This document shows, in pieces, positions 49,261 to 57,643 of a DNA stretch of 64,000 nt; position 1 is the stretch's first letter; every line of letters begins with the position of its first letter. The stretch is from contig JADJVL010000005.1 in the NCBI GenBank assembly GCA_016710635.1, positions 186,001 to 250,000 on the forward strand, given 5' to 3'. The DNA is from Holophagaceae bacterium (GTDB lineage Bacteria > Acidobacteriota > Holophagae > Holophagales > Holophagaceae). The notes under the pieces were generated by a model, which was given only the letters and a program-made list of their open reading frames with translations, did not search any database and was not told where the DNA came from. A program made the translations under genes and the position numbers.

Positions 49261-51825
49261 ATGAGCCTGCAACCCGGAACGAAGCTCGGACCCTACGAGA
49301 TCCTCGCCCCCCTGGGCGAGGGGAGCATGGGCGAGGTGTGGAAGGCCAAGGACACCAAGCTCGACCGTTTCGTCGCCATCAAGGTCCTGCCCGGCCACCT
49401 CGCGGCGCACCCCGAAGCCCTGGCGCGCTTCGAGCGCGAAGCCAAGGCCCTGGCGGCCCTCCAGCATCCGAACGTGATGGGCATCTTCGATTTCGCCGCC
49501 GAAGGGGACTTCAGCTACGCCGTCATGGAGCTCCTGGAAGGCGAGACCCTGCGGGCGGTCATCGACCGCGGTCCCCTCGCCCACCGCCGGGCCGTGGAGA
49601 TCGCCGGGCAGATCGCCCTGGGCCTGGCGGCGGCCCATGGCAAGGGGATCATCCACCGGGACCTCAAGCCCGAAAACGTCTTCGTACTGCGGGACGGCCG
49701 GGTGAAGCTGCTGGACTTCGGCCTCGCCAAGACCCACGCCGCCCTCGCCCGGGTGGACGCGGGCACCTTGCCCACCACCGCCGCCCCGGGCACCGCCGAG
49801 GGCGCCATGCTCGGCACCGTGGGCTACATGAGCCCGGAGCAGGCCCGGGGCGAACCGGCGGACGCGCGCTCGGACATCTTCTCCTTCGGCTGCCTGCTCT
49901 ACGAACTGGTGGCGGGACACCGGCCCTTCGAAGGCGCCACCGCCGTGGACGTCCTCCACGGCATCCTGCACGCGGACGTGGCCCTCGACGAGACGGACCT
50001 CTCCCCGGGCCTGCGGCGCATCCTCCAGCACTGCCTGGACAAGAACCCCGCCCAGCGCTTCCAGAGCGCGCAGGATCTGGCCTTCGCCCTGGAATCGAGC
50101 GTGAGCACGACCCGGGACCCCGGCTCCCTGGCGCCCCGGGGGATGCTGTCGCGGCCGCCGGGCCGGTCCAGACTGCGGCCCCTGCTGCTGGGCGCCGTCC
50201 TCCTGGTGGCCGGGGCCGGCGCCGGGGCCTGGGCCGCCCACCACCTGCTGCAGAAGCCGCTGCCGAGCTTCCGCCGGATCACTTTCCGCCGGGGCAACGT
50301 GCTGCACGCGCGCTTCACCCCGGACGGCCAGAACGTGGTCTACTCCGCCGCCTGGGACGGCCGGCCGACGGAGATCTTCCTGTCCCGGGCCGATGGTTCG
50401 GGCTCGCGCCCCCTGGGCATCACCGGCGCCACGGTCCAGTCCGTGAACGCCAAGGGCGACCTGCTGGTGATCCTCAAGCCCGGCGCCCTCTCGGCCACCA
50501 CCGCCGGCGCGGGGACCCTGGCCCAGGCCACCCTCGATGGCGGCGCCCCCCGGGAGCTCCTGGAGCGGGTCTGGAGCGCGGACTATGGCCCCGATGGCAA
50601 GGGTTTCGCCGCGGCCTACCAGGCCAGCGAAGGCGGCCCCTTCCGGCTGGACTACCCCCTCGGCACACGGCTTCTGGAGTCCCCCGGCGTGCCCCTCACC
50701 TCCATCCGGGTTTCGCCGAAGGGCGACCTGGTGGCCCTCGCGGTGAACGATCCCGGCGCCTCCGTGCTGATGGTGGTGGACCTGCAGGGACACAGCCGGG
50801 TGCTCTACCGGGCGGTGCGGAGCAGCGAGGCCGACCTCGCCTGGGCGCCGGACGGTTCCAGGCTCTACATCATGGACGGCGAATCCCTCGTGGCCGTGGC
50901 CATGGACGGGACCGCCCGCCGCATCCACAACGATTCCACCCTCTCCGCCGTCCACCACGTCTCCTCCAGCGGACGGATGCTGGTGGAGCGGGAGGTCATC
51001 CGGCGCACCACCCTGGTGCGCCGGGACGGCCAGGAGACCAGCCTCGGCTGGCAGGAGTTCACCCGCCTCGTGGATCTTTCCCGGGACGGTGACTGGGCCC
51101 TGCTGGATGAAAGCGGCGGGCGCCTCGGACCCGGCGGCCAGCCCCTGCTGCGCCGCACCGACGGCAGTCCACCCAAGCTCCTCGAGCCCGGCGTCCCCTT
51201 GGCCCTCAGCCCCGACGGGCAGCAGGTGCTCATCCGCCTCCACGACCGGCCCGCCAGGCTGCGCCTGGTGCCCACCGGCGCGGGGGTCTCCCGGGACCTG
51301 GCCCTGGTGGGCTGGGACCTGCTCGAAGGCGCCTTCGCTCCGGACGGGGCCACCGTCTACGCCGTGGGCCGCCAGGGGGAAGGCCCCACCCGCATCCTGG
51401 CCTTTCCCCTGGCCGGCGGCCCGGGGACGGTGCTGGCCTCGCCCCTGCCGCGCTTCGAGGAGATCACCCCGGACGGACGCCAGTTCGTGGCCCTGGATGA
51501 CCAGCGGCGCATCCTGCTGGCGCCAGTCTCCGGGGGCCCCGCCGCCCCCGCCGCCGGCGCCCTCGAGGACGGGGACTTCCTGGTCGGCTGGAACCTCGGC
51601 GGCGAACTGCGGGTGGCCCACGCGGTGGACGCGGCGCGCCTCCGCCTCGACCTCCTGGACCTTCGGAGCGGCCAGCGCAGGACCTGGATGACCCTGGCGC
51701 CGCCGGATCCCACCGGCGCCGTGCGCATCCGCGCCGCCAAGGCGACCCTGGACGGCCGCACCGTCGCCTTCACCACGGGGCTGGTGGACGTTTCGGACCT
51801 GCTCGTCGTCGATGGGCTGAAGTAG
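49261..51825 (+). CDS. Membrane Ser/Thr kinase 3 with class-A propeller sensor
   Basis: An 854-residue kinase. Kinase motifs: [37 protein letters not shown] and GYMSPEQ. Transmembrane helix about 306-328 (LLLGAVLLVAGAGAGAWAA). The sensor differs from kinases 1 and 2 and begins RRITFRRGNVLHARFTPDGQNVVYSAAWDG, the class-A opening shared with kinase 4 and, more distantly, kinases 5 and 7; it ends VSDLLVVDGLK. Blades are less regular than in class B. It lies 73 bases after kinase 2. The globin gene on the opposite strand separates it from kinase 4. Confidence 0.92.
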   Translation: MSLQPGTKLGPYEILAPLGEGSMGEVWKAKDTKLDRFVAIKVLPGHLAAHPEALARFEREAKALAALQHPNVMGIFDFAAEGDFSYAVMELLEGETLRAVIDRGPLAHRRAVEIAGQIALGLAAAHGKGIIHRDLKPENVFVLRDGRVKLLDFGLAKTHAALARVDAGTLPTTAAPGTAEGAMLGTVGYMSPEQARGEPADARSDIFSFGCLLYELVAGHRPFEGATAVDVLHGILHADVALDETDLSPGLRRILQHCLDKNPAQRFQSAQDLAFALESSVSTTRDPGSLAPRGMLSRPPGRSRLRPLLLGAVLLVAGAGAGAWAAHHLLQKPLPSFRRITFRRGNVLHARFTPDGQNVVYSAAWDGRPTEIFLSRADGSGSRPLGITGATVQSVNAKGDLLVILKPGALSATTAGAGTLAQATLDGGAPRELLERVWSADYGPDGKGFAAAYQASEGGPFRLDYPLGTRLLESPGVPLTSIRVSPKGDLVALAVNDPGASVLMVVDLQGHSRVLYRAVRSSEADLAWAPDGSRLYIMDGESLVAVAMDGTARRIHNDSTLSAVHHVSSSGRMLVEREVIRRTTLVRRDGQETSLGWQEFTRLVDLSRDGDWALLDESGGRLGPGGQPLLRRTDGSPPKLLEPGVPLALSPDGQQVLIRLHDRPARLRLVPTGAGVSRDLALVGWDLLEGAFAPDGATVYAVGRQGEGPTRILAFPLAGGPGTVLASPLPRFEEITPDGRQFVALDDQRRILLAPVSGGPAAPAAGALEDGDFLVGWNLGGELRVAHAVDAARLRLDLLDLRSGQRRTWMTLAPPDPTGAVRIRAAKATLDGRTVAFTTGLVDVSDLLVVDGLK

Positions 51826-51854
51826 CCGGTCAGCTTCACGCCCCGCGCCTGCTG

Positions 51855-52268
51855 TCAGTCGTTGTAGCGGGAGCAGAGGTACCCGATGCCCACGCCCATC
51901 ACCTTCTCCCAGGCCTGCTCCACCGCCGGCGACACCTCGGGATCGCACATCCGCACCGTCGCCAGCAGGCTGTCGAGCCACAGGTCGTAGTACTCCGCGC
52001 CCACCGCCAGCTGCTTGGAGCCGTGGCGCTGGGCGAGCTCCGTCAGGTAGCTCGGCGGGCCGCTGCCCTCGTCCCGGGCCGCCCGGAGCATCAGGTTCAG
52101 CGAGGAGTGCAGCGCCTGCTTCTGCTTCACGAAATCCGTGCGGGCGAACTTCTCCGCGACCTTCGGGGAGGACGCGAGGAAGTGCTCGTAGAAAAGGTCC
52201 AGGAAGTCCGGATTCTCCGTGCAGCGCCCGAGGCTCTTGCCGAAGGTCTGCAGCGTGGCTTCGTCCAT
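51855..52268 (-). CDS. Single-domain globin
   Basis: A 137-residue globin-fold protein. The helices run from FGKSLGRCTENPDFLDLFYEHFLASSPKVAEKFARTDFVKQKQAL (A to E) through LTELAQRHGSKQLAVGAEYYDLWLDSLL, where the His of RHG is the probable proximal heme ligand (F8), to a last helix with VMGVGIGYLCSRY. No reductase or sensor domain is attached. A gas-binding or nitric-oxide-handling role is likely from the family. It is transcribed against the kinase array and sits exactly between kinases 3 and 4. Confidence 0.85.
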   Translation of the reverse strand: MDEATLQTFGKSLGRCTENPDFLDLFYEHFLASSPKVAEKFARTDFVKQKQALHSSLNLMLRAARDEGSGPPSYLTELAQRHGSKQLAVGAEYYDLWLDSLLATVRMCDPEVSPAVEQAWEKVMGVGIGYLCSRYND

Positions 52269-52415
52269 GGCGGCCCCCTGCCCTGAATCCTAGCGGCCGC
52301 CCCCCGGTTCTGCATCACAGGGCTTCCGGAGGTCCGAAGGCGCGCCGGAAACCCGGACGCCACGCATCTTCCTCCCGGCTGGGCACCGGGGCAGTAGCAT
52401 TGAGTCCACCCTCCC

Positions 52416-55016
52416 ATGAGCCTTCAACCCGGAACCCGCCTCGGTCCCTACGAGATCCTTTCGCCCCTCGGCTCCGGCGGCATGGGCGAAGTCTGGAAGG
52501 CCAAGGATTCCCGCCTCGACCGCTTCGTCGCCGTGAAGGTGCTCCCCGAGCAGCTGGGCTCCAACGCGGAGGCCCTGGCCCGCTTCGAGCGGGAGGCCAA
52601 GGCGGTGGCGGCCTTGAACCACCCCAACATCCTTTCCATCTTCGACACCGGCAGCCACGAAGGCGTCGCCTTCGCGGTGATGGAGCTGCTGGAGGGCGAA
52701 TCCCTCCGCGACCGGCTGGTCCACGGTCCCCTGCCGCCCCGCAAGGCCGCCGAGCTGGCCATCCAGATGGCCCGGGGCCTCGCCGCCGCCCATGACAAGG
52801 GCCTCATCCACCGGGACCTGAAGCCCGACAACCTCTGGGTCACCGCCGACGGCCGCCTGAAGATCCTCGACTTCGGCCTGGCCAAGCCGGCGGCCCTCCC
52901 CCGCAGCATTTCCCAGTCCTTCATGGAGACCGAGGCCCTGGGGCAGGCCCAGCCCGTGAACACCCAGAAGGGGCTGATCCTCGGCACCATGGGCTACATG
53001 AGCCCGGAACAGGTGCGGGGCGAAGGGGTGGACGCCCGCAGCGACATCTTCAGCTTCGGTGTGGTGCTCTTCGAGATGCTCACGGGCCGGCGGGCCTTCG
53101 CGCGGCCCACCGCCGCCGAGACCATCGCCGCGATCCTGAAGGAGGATCCGCCGGATCTGGACGACACCAGCAAGCCCATCCCGCCCGGCCTGCGCCGCAT
53201 CCTCGACCATTGCCTGGAAAAATCCCCGGCGAGCCGCTTCCACGACGCCCACGACCTGGCCTTCGCCCTGGAGTCCGCGAGCGGCCAGTCCATGGAGCTG
53301 GAGGTCCTGCTCAAGCCGAAGCGGCGCCCCTTCCGCTTCTGGCCCTGGGCCCTGGGCCTGCTGCTGCTCCCCGCCCTCGCCGGGGCCTGGTGGCTCGGGC
53401 GCAGCGCGAAGCCCACCCTCGCCTTCAAGCAGATCACCTTCCGGCGGGGCAACGTGCTGCGTGCGCGCTTCACCCCCGACGGCCAGAACATCGTCTACTC
53501 CGCCGCCTGGGACGGCCATCCCAGCGAGATCTTCATGTCCCGCATGGACGGCTCCGGCGTGCGCGCCATCGGGCTGGCCCGGGCGGACCTCCTGGCGGTC
53601 AACGGCCGTGGCGAGCTGCTCATCCTCCTGAAATCCAGCCAGTGGACGGGGACCTCCGCCAGCTCGGGAACGCTAGCCCTCGCCACCCTCGACGGCGGGA
53701 CGCCGAGGGAGATCCTGGGGCGCGTCAAGGGCGCCGACTTCGCCCCCGACGGCCAGACCCTGGCGGTCATCTTCCAGGACCAGGACGGCGGGCCCCAGCA
53801 CCTCGACTATCCCCTTGGCACCCGCCTGCTGACCTCCAACAGCGAACTCCTCGGCGCCCCGCGCATCTCGCCGGACGGCGGGCGCGTGGCCTTCGTCCAT
53901 GCGACCACCGCCCTCGGCGCCGTCGGCACCGAAGGCGGCAGCAGTGCGAAGCGGGGCATCGCCGTGGTGGACCGCGCCGGGAAGCGGCGGGACCTGAGCG
54001 TGGAGGGCACGGTCTGGGACGAGTACCTGGTCTGGTCCCGGGACGGCAAGGAGCTCTACTACGCCACCCGGGCGGGCCTGCGGGCGGTGGACCTGGAGGG
54101 CCGCGTGCGGGTCCTGACCGCGGACGCGACGCCCTCCCTGATCCACGACCTCTCGCCCCAGGGCCGGATGCTGCTGGAACGGGAGCTCTATACGACCTCT
54201 TCGGAAGTGCGCCTCGGGGGCCAGAGCCTGGACCTGGGCTGGCAGGAGAACACCTACATCTCCGGGTTCTCCCGGGACGGGTCCCTGGCCCTGCTCTTCG
54301 AAACCGGCGGCAACGACACCAACAAGAACCGCCCCCTGCTCCGGCGCTTCGACCATTCGCCTCCGAAGGTCCTGGCCCCGGGGATCCCCCAGGACTTGAA
54401 CCCCTCCGGCGACCTGGCCCTCGTCTTCCTCCCCGGCGAGCAGCCGAAGCTGGTGGCGGTGCCCACCGGGCTCGGGGCGCCCCGGGAGCTGGGCCTGGCG
54501 GGCTGGGCCCCCACCGGCGGCCGCTTCGCCAAGGACGGGCACCGGGTCTTCGCGACCGCGCGCCAGGGCGCCGGGCCCCTGCGGCTCCTGAGTCTGCCGG
54601 TGGACGGCGGCCCCGGCAGCCTGCTCCCGGGCAGCATCCAGAACGTCAAGGCCGCCGCGCCGGACGGGCGCAGCTTCTTGTGCGTGGATGCCCAGGGCCG
54701 CCCCAGCCTCGCCGGTGAGGATGGCGTGACCGTCCGCGCCCTCCCTTGGACCCTGGAACCGGGGGAAGCCATCGTGGACTGGCTGGCGCCGGACGAGGCC
54801 CTGCTGACCCACCCGGAGGACGCCCTACACCTGCGGCTGGAGCGGGTCGAGCTGTCCACCGGGCGGCGGACGGTCTGGCAGCGCCTCGTGCCCCCCGACC
54901 CCGGCAACGTGACCCGCCTCTACAATGTGCGCGTCAGCGGCGACGGCCAGACCATCGGCTACACCTACACCCGCATCCTCGTTTCGGACCTCCTCCTCGC
55001 GGAAGGCCTGCAATGA
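52416..55016 (+). CDS. Membrane Ser/Thr kinase 4 with class-A propeller sensor
   Basis: An 866-residue kinase. Kinase motifs: LGSGGMGEVWKAKD, VAVKVL, HRDLKPDNLW, DFGLAKP and GYMSPEQ. Transmembrane helix about 308-328 (WALGLLLLPALAGAWWLG). The class-A sensor opens KQITFRRGNVLRARFTPDGQNIVYSAAWDG, almost the same as kinase 3, and closes VSDLLLAEGLQ. Its TGA overlaps the next ATG (ATGA at 55013-55016), beginning the strictly coupled part of the array. Confidence 0.93.
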   Translation: MSLQPGTRLGPYEILSPLGSGGMGEVWKAKDSRLDRFVAVKVLPEQLGSNAEALARFEREAKAVAALNHPNILSIFDTGSHEGVAFAVMELLEGESLRDRLVHGPLPPRKAAELAIQMARGLAAAHDKGLIHRDLKPDNLWVTADGRLKILDFGLAKPAALPRSISQSFMETEALGQAQPVNTQKGLILGTMGYMSPEQVRGEGVDARSDIFSFGVVLFEMLTGRRAFARPTAAETIAAILKEDPPDLDDTSKPIPPGLRRILDHCLEKSPASRFHDAHDLAFALESASGQSMELEVLLKPKRRPFRFWPWALGLLLLPALAGAWWLGRSAKPTLAFKQITFRRGNVLRARFTPDGQNIVYSAAWDGHPSEIFMSRMDGSGVRAIGLARADLLAVNGRGELLILLKSSQWTGTSASSGTLALATLDGGTPREILGRVKGADFAPDGQTLAVIFQDQDGGPQHLDYPLGTRLLTSNSELLGAPRISPDGGRVAFVHATTALGAVGTEGGSSAKRGIAVVDRAGKRRDLSVEGTVWDEYLVWSRDGKELYYATRAGLRAVDLEGRVRVLTADATPSLIHDLSPQGRMLLERELYTTSSEVRLGGQSLDLGWQENTYISGFSRDGSLALLFETGGNDTNKNRPLLRRFDHSPPKVLAPGIPQDLNPSGDLALVFLPGEQPKLVAVPTGLGAPRELGLAGWAPTGGRFAKDGHRVFATARQGAGPLRLLSLPVDGGPGSLLPGSIQNVKAAAPDGRSFLCVDAQGRPSLAGEDGVTVRALPWTLEPGEAIVDWLAPDEALLTHPEDALHLRLERVELSTGRRTVWQRLVPPDPGNVTRLYNVRVSGDGQTIGYTYTRILVSDLLLAEGLQ

Positions 55017-57643
55017 CCCTCGCCCCCGGCATCAAGCTCGGCCCCTACGAGATCCTGTCGCCCCTCGGCGCCGGCGGCATGGGCGAAGTGTGGAAGGCCA
55101 AGGATGGTCGTCTGGACCGCTTCGTCGCCATCAAGGTGCTGCCGGAGCACCTTACAAAGAACGCCGAGGCCCTGGCCCGCTTCGAGCGGGAGGCCAAGGC
55201 GGTGGCGGCCCTGAACCACCCCAACATCCTGGGCATCTTCGATCTCGGGCGTCACGAGGGCCTGGAATTTGCGGTGATGGAGCTGCTGGAAGGGGAGACT
55301 CTGCGCGCCCGCCTCGCCTCGGGTCCCCTGCCTCCCCGCAAGGCGGTGGACCTCGCCGTCCAGCTGGCCCATGGCCTCGCCGCCGCCCATGAGAAGGGCG
55401 TCATCCACCGTGATCTCAAGCCCGAAAACCTCTGGATCACCAAGGACGGCCGCCTGAAGATCCTCGATTTCGGCCTAGCCAAGCAGGTGGCGAAGTCCGG
55501 TCCGCCGTCCGGTGCCAATTCCCTGCTGCCCACCGAAGCCTTCGCGGGCGAGCCCCTCCACCACACGGAGGAAGGCATGATCCTGGGTACCGTGGGCTAC
55601 ATGAGCCCCGAGCAGGTCCGGGGCGAGGCGGTGGACGCCCGCAGCGACCTCTTCAGTTTCGGAGTGGTGCTGTTCGAGATGCTCACGGGCCGGAAGGCCT
55701 TCGCCCGGGGCAGCGCCATGGACACCATGGCGGCGATCCTCAAGGAGGAGCCCCCGGATCTGGAGCAGAGTTCACGCCCCCTTCCGGCTGGCCTGCAGCG
55801 CATCCTCCACCGCTGCCTCGAGAAGGATCCCAGCCACCGTTTCCACGACGCGGAGGATCTGGCCTTCGCCCTCTCGAACCTCGGTTCGGGTGCCGAGAGC
55901 TCGGCCTCCATCGCCGCGCCCTTCGCCCCGTCCAACCGCAGGACCACCTGGATCTGGGGCGGGATCGTGGGCTTCGCCCTCTTCGGGGCCCTTGGCGCCG
56001 GCTGGGTGCTGCGCGGTGGATCCAGCCCCGCCCCCGCGTTCCGCAAGCTCACCTTCGGCCGCGGCGCCATCGATGGCGGCCGCTTCGTGCCGGGCTCCAA
56101 GGACATCGCCTACAGCGCCCGCTGGCAGGGCGCGCCGTCGAAGGTCTACCTGCTCCGGGAAGGCAGCATGGAATCCCGGGCTCTGGAGGCCGAGGGCGCC
56201 TTCCTCCTCGCCGTCTCCGCCCAGGGCGGCGCCGCCGTGCTTTCGAAGCCGAATCTCAACCACGGCGTGCTCGAGGGCAGCGTCCTTGTCCAATCCCTGG
56301 CCGGGGGCGGGAGCCGGGCCGTGATGAACGGGGTCTGGGCCGGGGAATTCGCCGAGGACGGCGCCACCCTCTGCCTGGTGACCAAGGGCCCCGGCGCCAC
56401 CTATCTCCTGCAGTGGCCGCCGGGTGAGACCGTTCACACCTCCCTGCACATGCTGCGGAACCCGCGCATCCGCGGGGGCCGGGTGGCCTTCTTCGAGGAG
56501 GGGGACCAGTCCCTGACGGGCGGCGAGTTGAGGGTCCAGGCCAAGGGCAGCGCGCCCCGCACGGTGATCGGGGTTCAGGGCTTCACGGCGCTGGCCTGGG
56601 GACCCGATGGGAAGGAACTCTGGTACAGCACCTATGACGGCAGCGAAAGCGTCTTCCAGGCGGTCGGGCTTTCGGGTCGGACCCGGGTGCTCCTCCGCCA
56701 TGCCGGCCGGCTGGAACTCATGGACGTGGACCGCAGCGGGCGCTGCCTCGCCATCGCCAGCAGCCACCAGCGCCAGACCTTCGGCCGGGCGGCCGGGGCC
56801 ACCCGGGACAGGGACCTCACCTGGCTCGACGCGCAGGTCCCCATGAGCCTCAGCGCCGATGGCACCGAGCTCCTCATGACCCGCTACGGCGACTGGCAGA
56901 TGGCCGATTCCGCCAACCTCTACCTCGTGCCCATGGCCGGCGGCCCCGGCATCACCCTCGGCACCGGAAGCGTGGATGCCCACCTGTCCTGGGACCGGCG
57001 CTGGGTCGCCACCTTCGAACGGAATGCGAAGGGCGAGAATGGGGTCAGGCTGCTGCCGGCTGGCGCGGGCACTTCCCGTTGGCTGCCCCTCGGCAAGGCG
57101 CTCTCCGCGACCGACGGGCTCTGGTTCCATCCCGACGGATCGAAGGTCTACGTCTCCGATTCCCTCAACTCCAACCTGGCCCGCCTCCAGCTCGATACGG
57201 GCGCCGTCCAGGCAGGCGCGGTCTCCCCCAGGCTCACCTCCTACAACCGGCAGGAAGTCCTCTCCCCCGACGGCCGTCGCTTCCTGTTCCAGCCTGCGGA
57301 TGCGCCCGTCCCCACGGAGTTCGAAGGGGATCCCCTTGCCATCTTCATCGAGGGCGACCCCAAAGGGGTGCCCGTGAAGGGGAACCTCCGTGGAGAGGCG
57401 GTGGCGGGCTGGGCCGAGAACAGCCGCGATGCCTTCGTCTGGGACCGGAACACCCTCCCGGCCCAGGTCTTCCGCTTGGACACCGCCACGGGCCAGCGCC
57501 GCCCCGTCCTGCAGATCAACCCTGCGGATCCTTCCGGCGTCATGGGGGTCCAGGTCCTCAAGATCACGCCGACGGGCCACGCCTACGCCTACAGCGTGGT
57601 GCGCAAGCTCTCGGACCTCTACCTCATCGAAGGACTGCAATGA
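55013..57643 (+). CDS. Membrane Ser/Thr kinase 5 with class-A-related propeller sensor
   Basis: An 876-residue kinase starting at the ATG at 55013 inside the kinase 4 stop (ATGA). Kinase motifs: [37 protein letters not shown] and GYMSPEQ. Transmembrane helix about 312-333. The sensor opens KLTFGRGAIDGGRFVPGSKDIAYSARWQG, matching kinase 7, and ends KLSDLYLIEGLQ. Its first 70 or so coding bases are identical to those of kinase 6, evidence of recent duplication or gene conversion. Confidence 0.93.
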   Translation: MTLAPGIKLGPYEILSPLGAGGMGEVWKAKDGRLDRFVAIKVLPEHLTKNAEALARFEREAKAVAALNHPNILGIFDLGRHEGLEFAVMELLEGETLRARLASGPLPPRKAVDLAVQLAHGLAAAHEKGVIHRDLKPENLWITKDGRLKILDFGLAKQVAKSGPPSGANSLLPTEAFAGEPLHHTEEGMILGTVGYMSPEQVRGEAVDARSDLFSFGVVLFEMLTGRKAFARGSAMDTMAAILKEEPPDLEQSSRPLPAGLQRILHRCLEKDPSHRFHDAEDLAFALSNLGSGAESSASIAAPFAPSNRRTTWIWGGIVGFALFGALGAGWVLRGGSSPAPAFRKLTFGRGAIDGGRFVPGSKDIAYSARWQGAPSKVYLLREGSMESRALEAEGAFLLAVSAQGGAAVLSKPNLNHGVLEGSVLVQSLAGGGSRAVMNGVWAGEFAEDGATLCLVTKGPGATYLLQWPPGETVHTSLHMLRNPRIRGGRVAFFEEGDQSLTGGELRVQAKGSAPRTVIGVQGFTALAWGPDGKELWYSTYDGSESVFQAVGLSGRTRVLLRHAGRLELMDVDRSGRCLAIASSHQRQTFGRAAGATRDRDLTWLDAQVPMSLSADGTELLMTRYGDWQMADSANLYLVPMAGGPGITLGTGSVDAHLSWDRRWVATFERNAKGENGVRLLPAGAGTSRWLPLGKALSATDGLWFHPDGSKVYVSDSLNSNLARLQLDTGAVQAGAVSPRLTSYNRQEVLSPDGRRFLFQPADAPVPTEFEGDPLAIFIEGDPKGVPVKGNLRGEAVAGWAENSRDAFVWDRNTLPAQVFRLDTATGQRRPVLQINPADPSGVMGVQVLKITPTGHAYAYSVVRKLSDLYLIEGLQ

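Noticed and set aside
43680..49262. Very long open frame (about 1,860 codons) on the minus strand opposite kinases 1 and 2
   Set aside because: High-GC codon bias leaves the antisense frame without stops. The translation is Gly/Ala/Val/Glu-rich with no domain, while the plus-strand frames contain complete kinase motifs.
49135..51981. Minus-strand open frame of about 950 codons opposite kinase 3
   Set aside because: Same GC-driven artefact; the composition is low-complexity and the plus strand encodes a full kinase with correct motifs.
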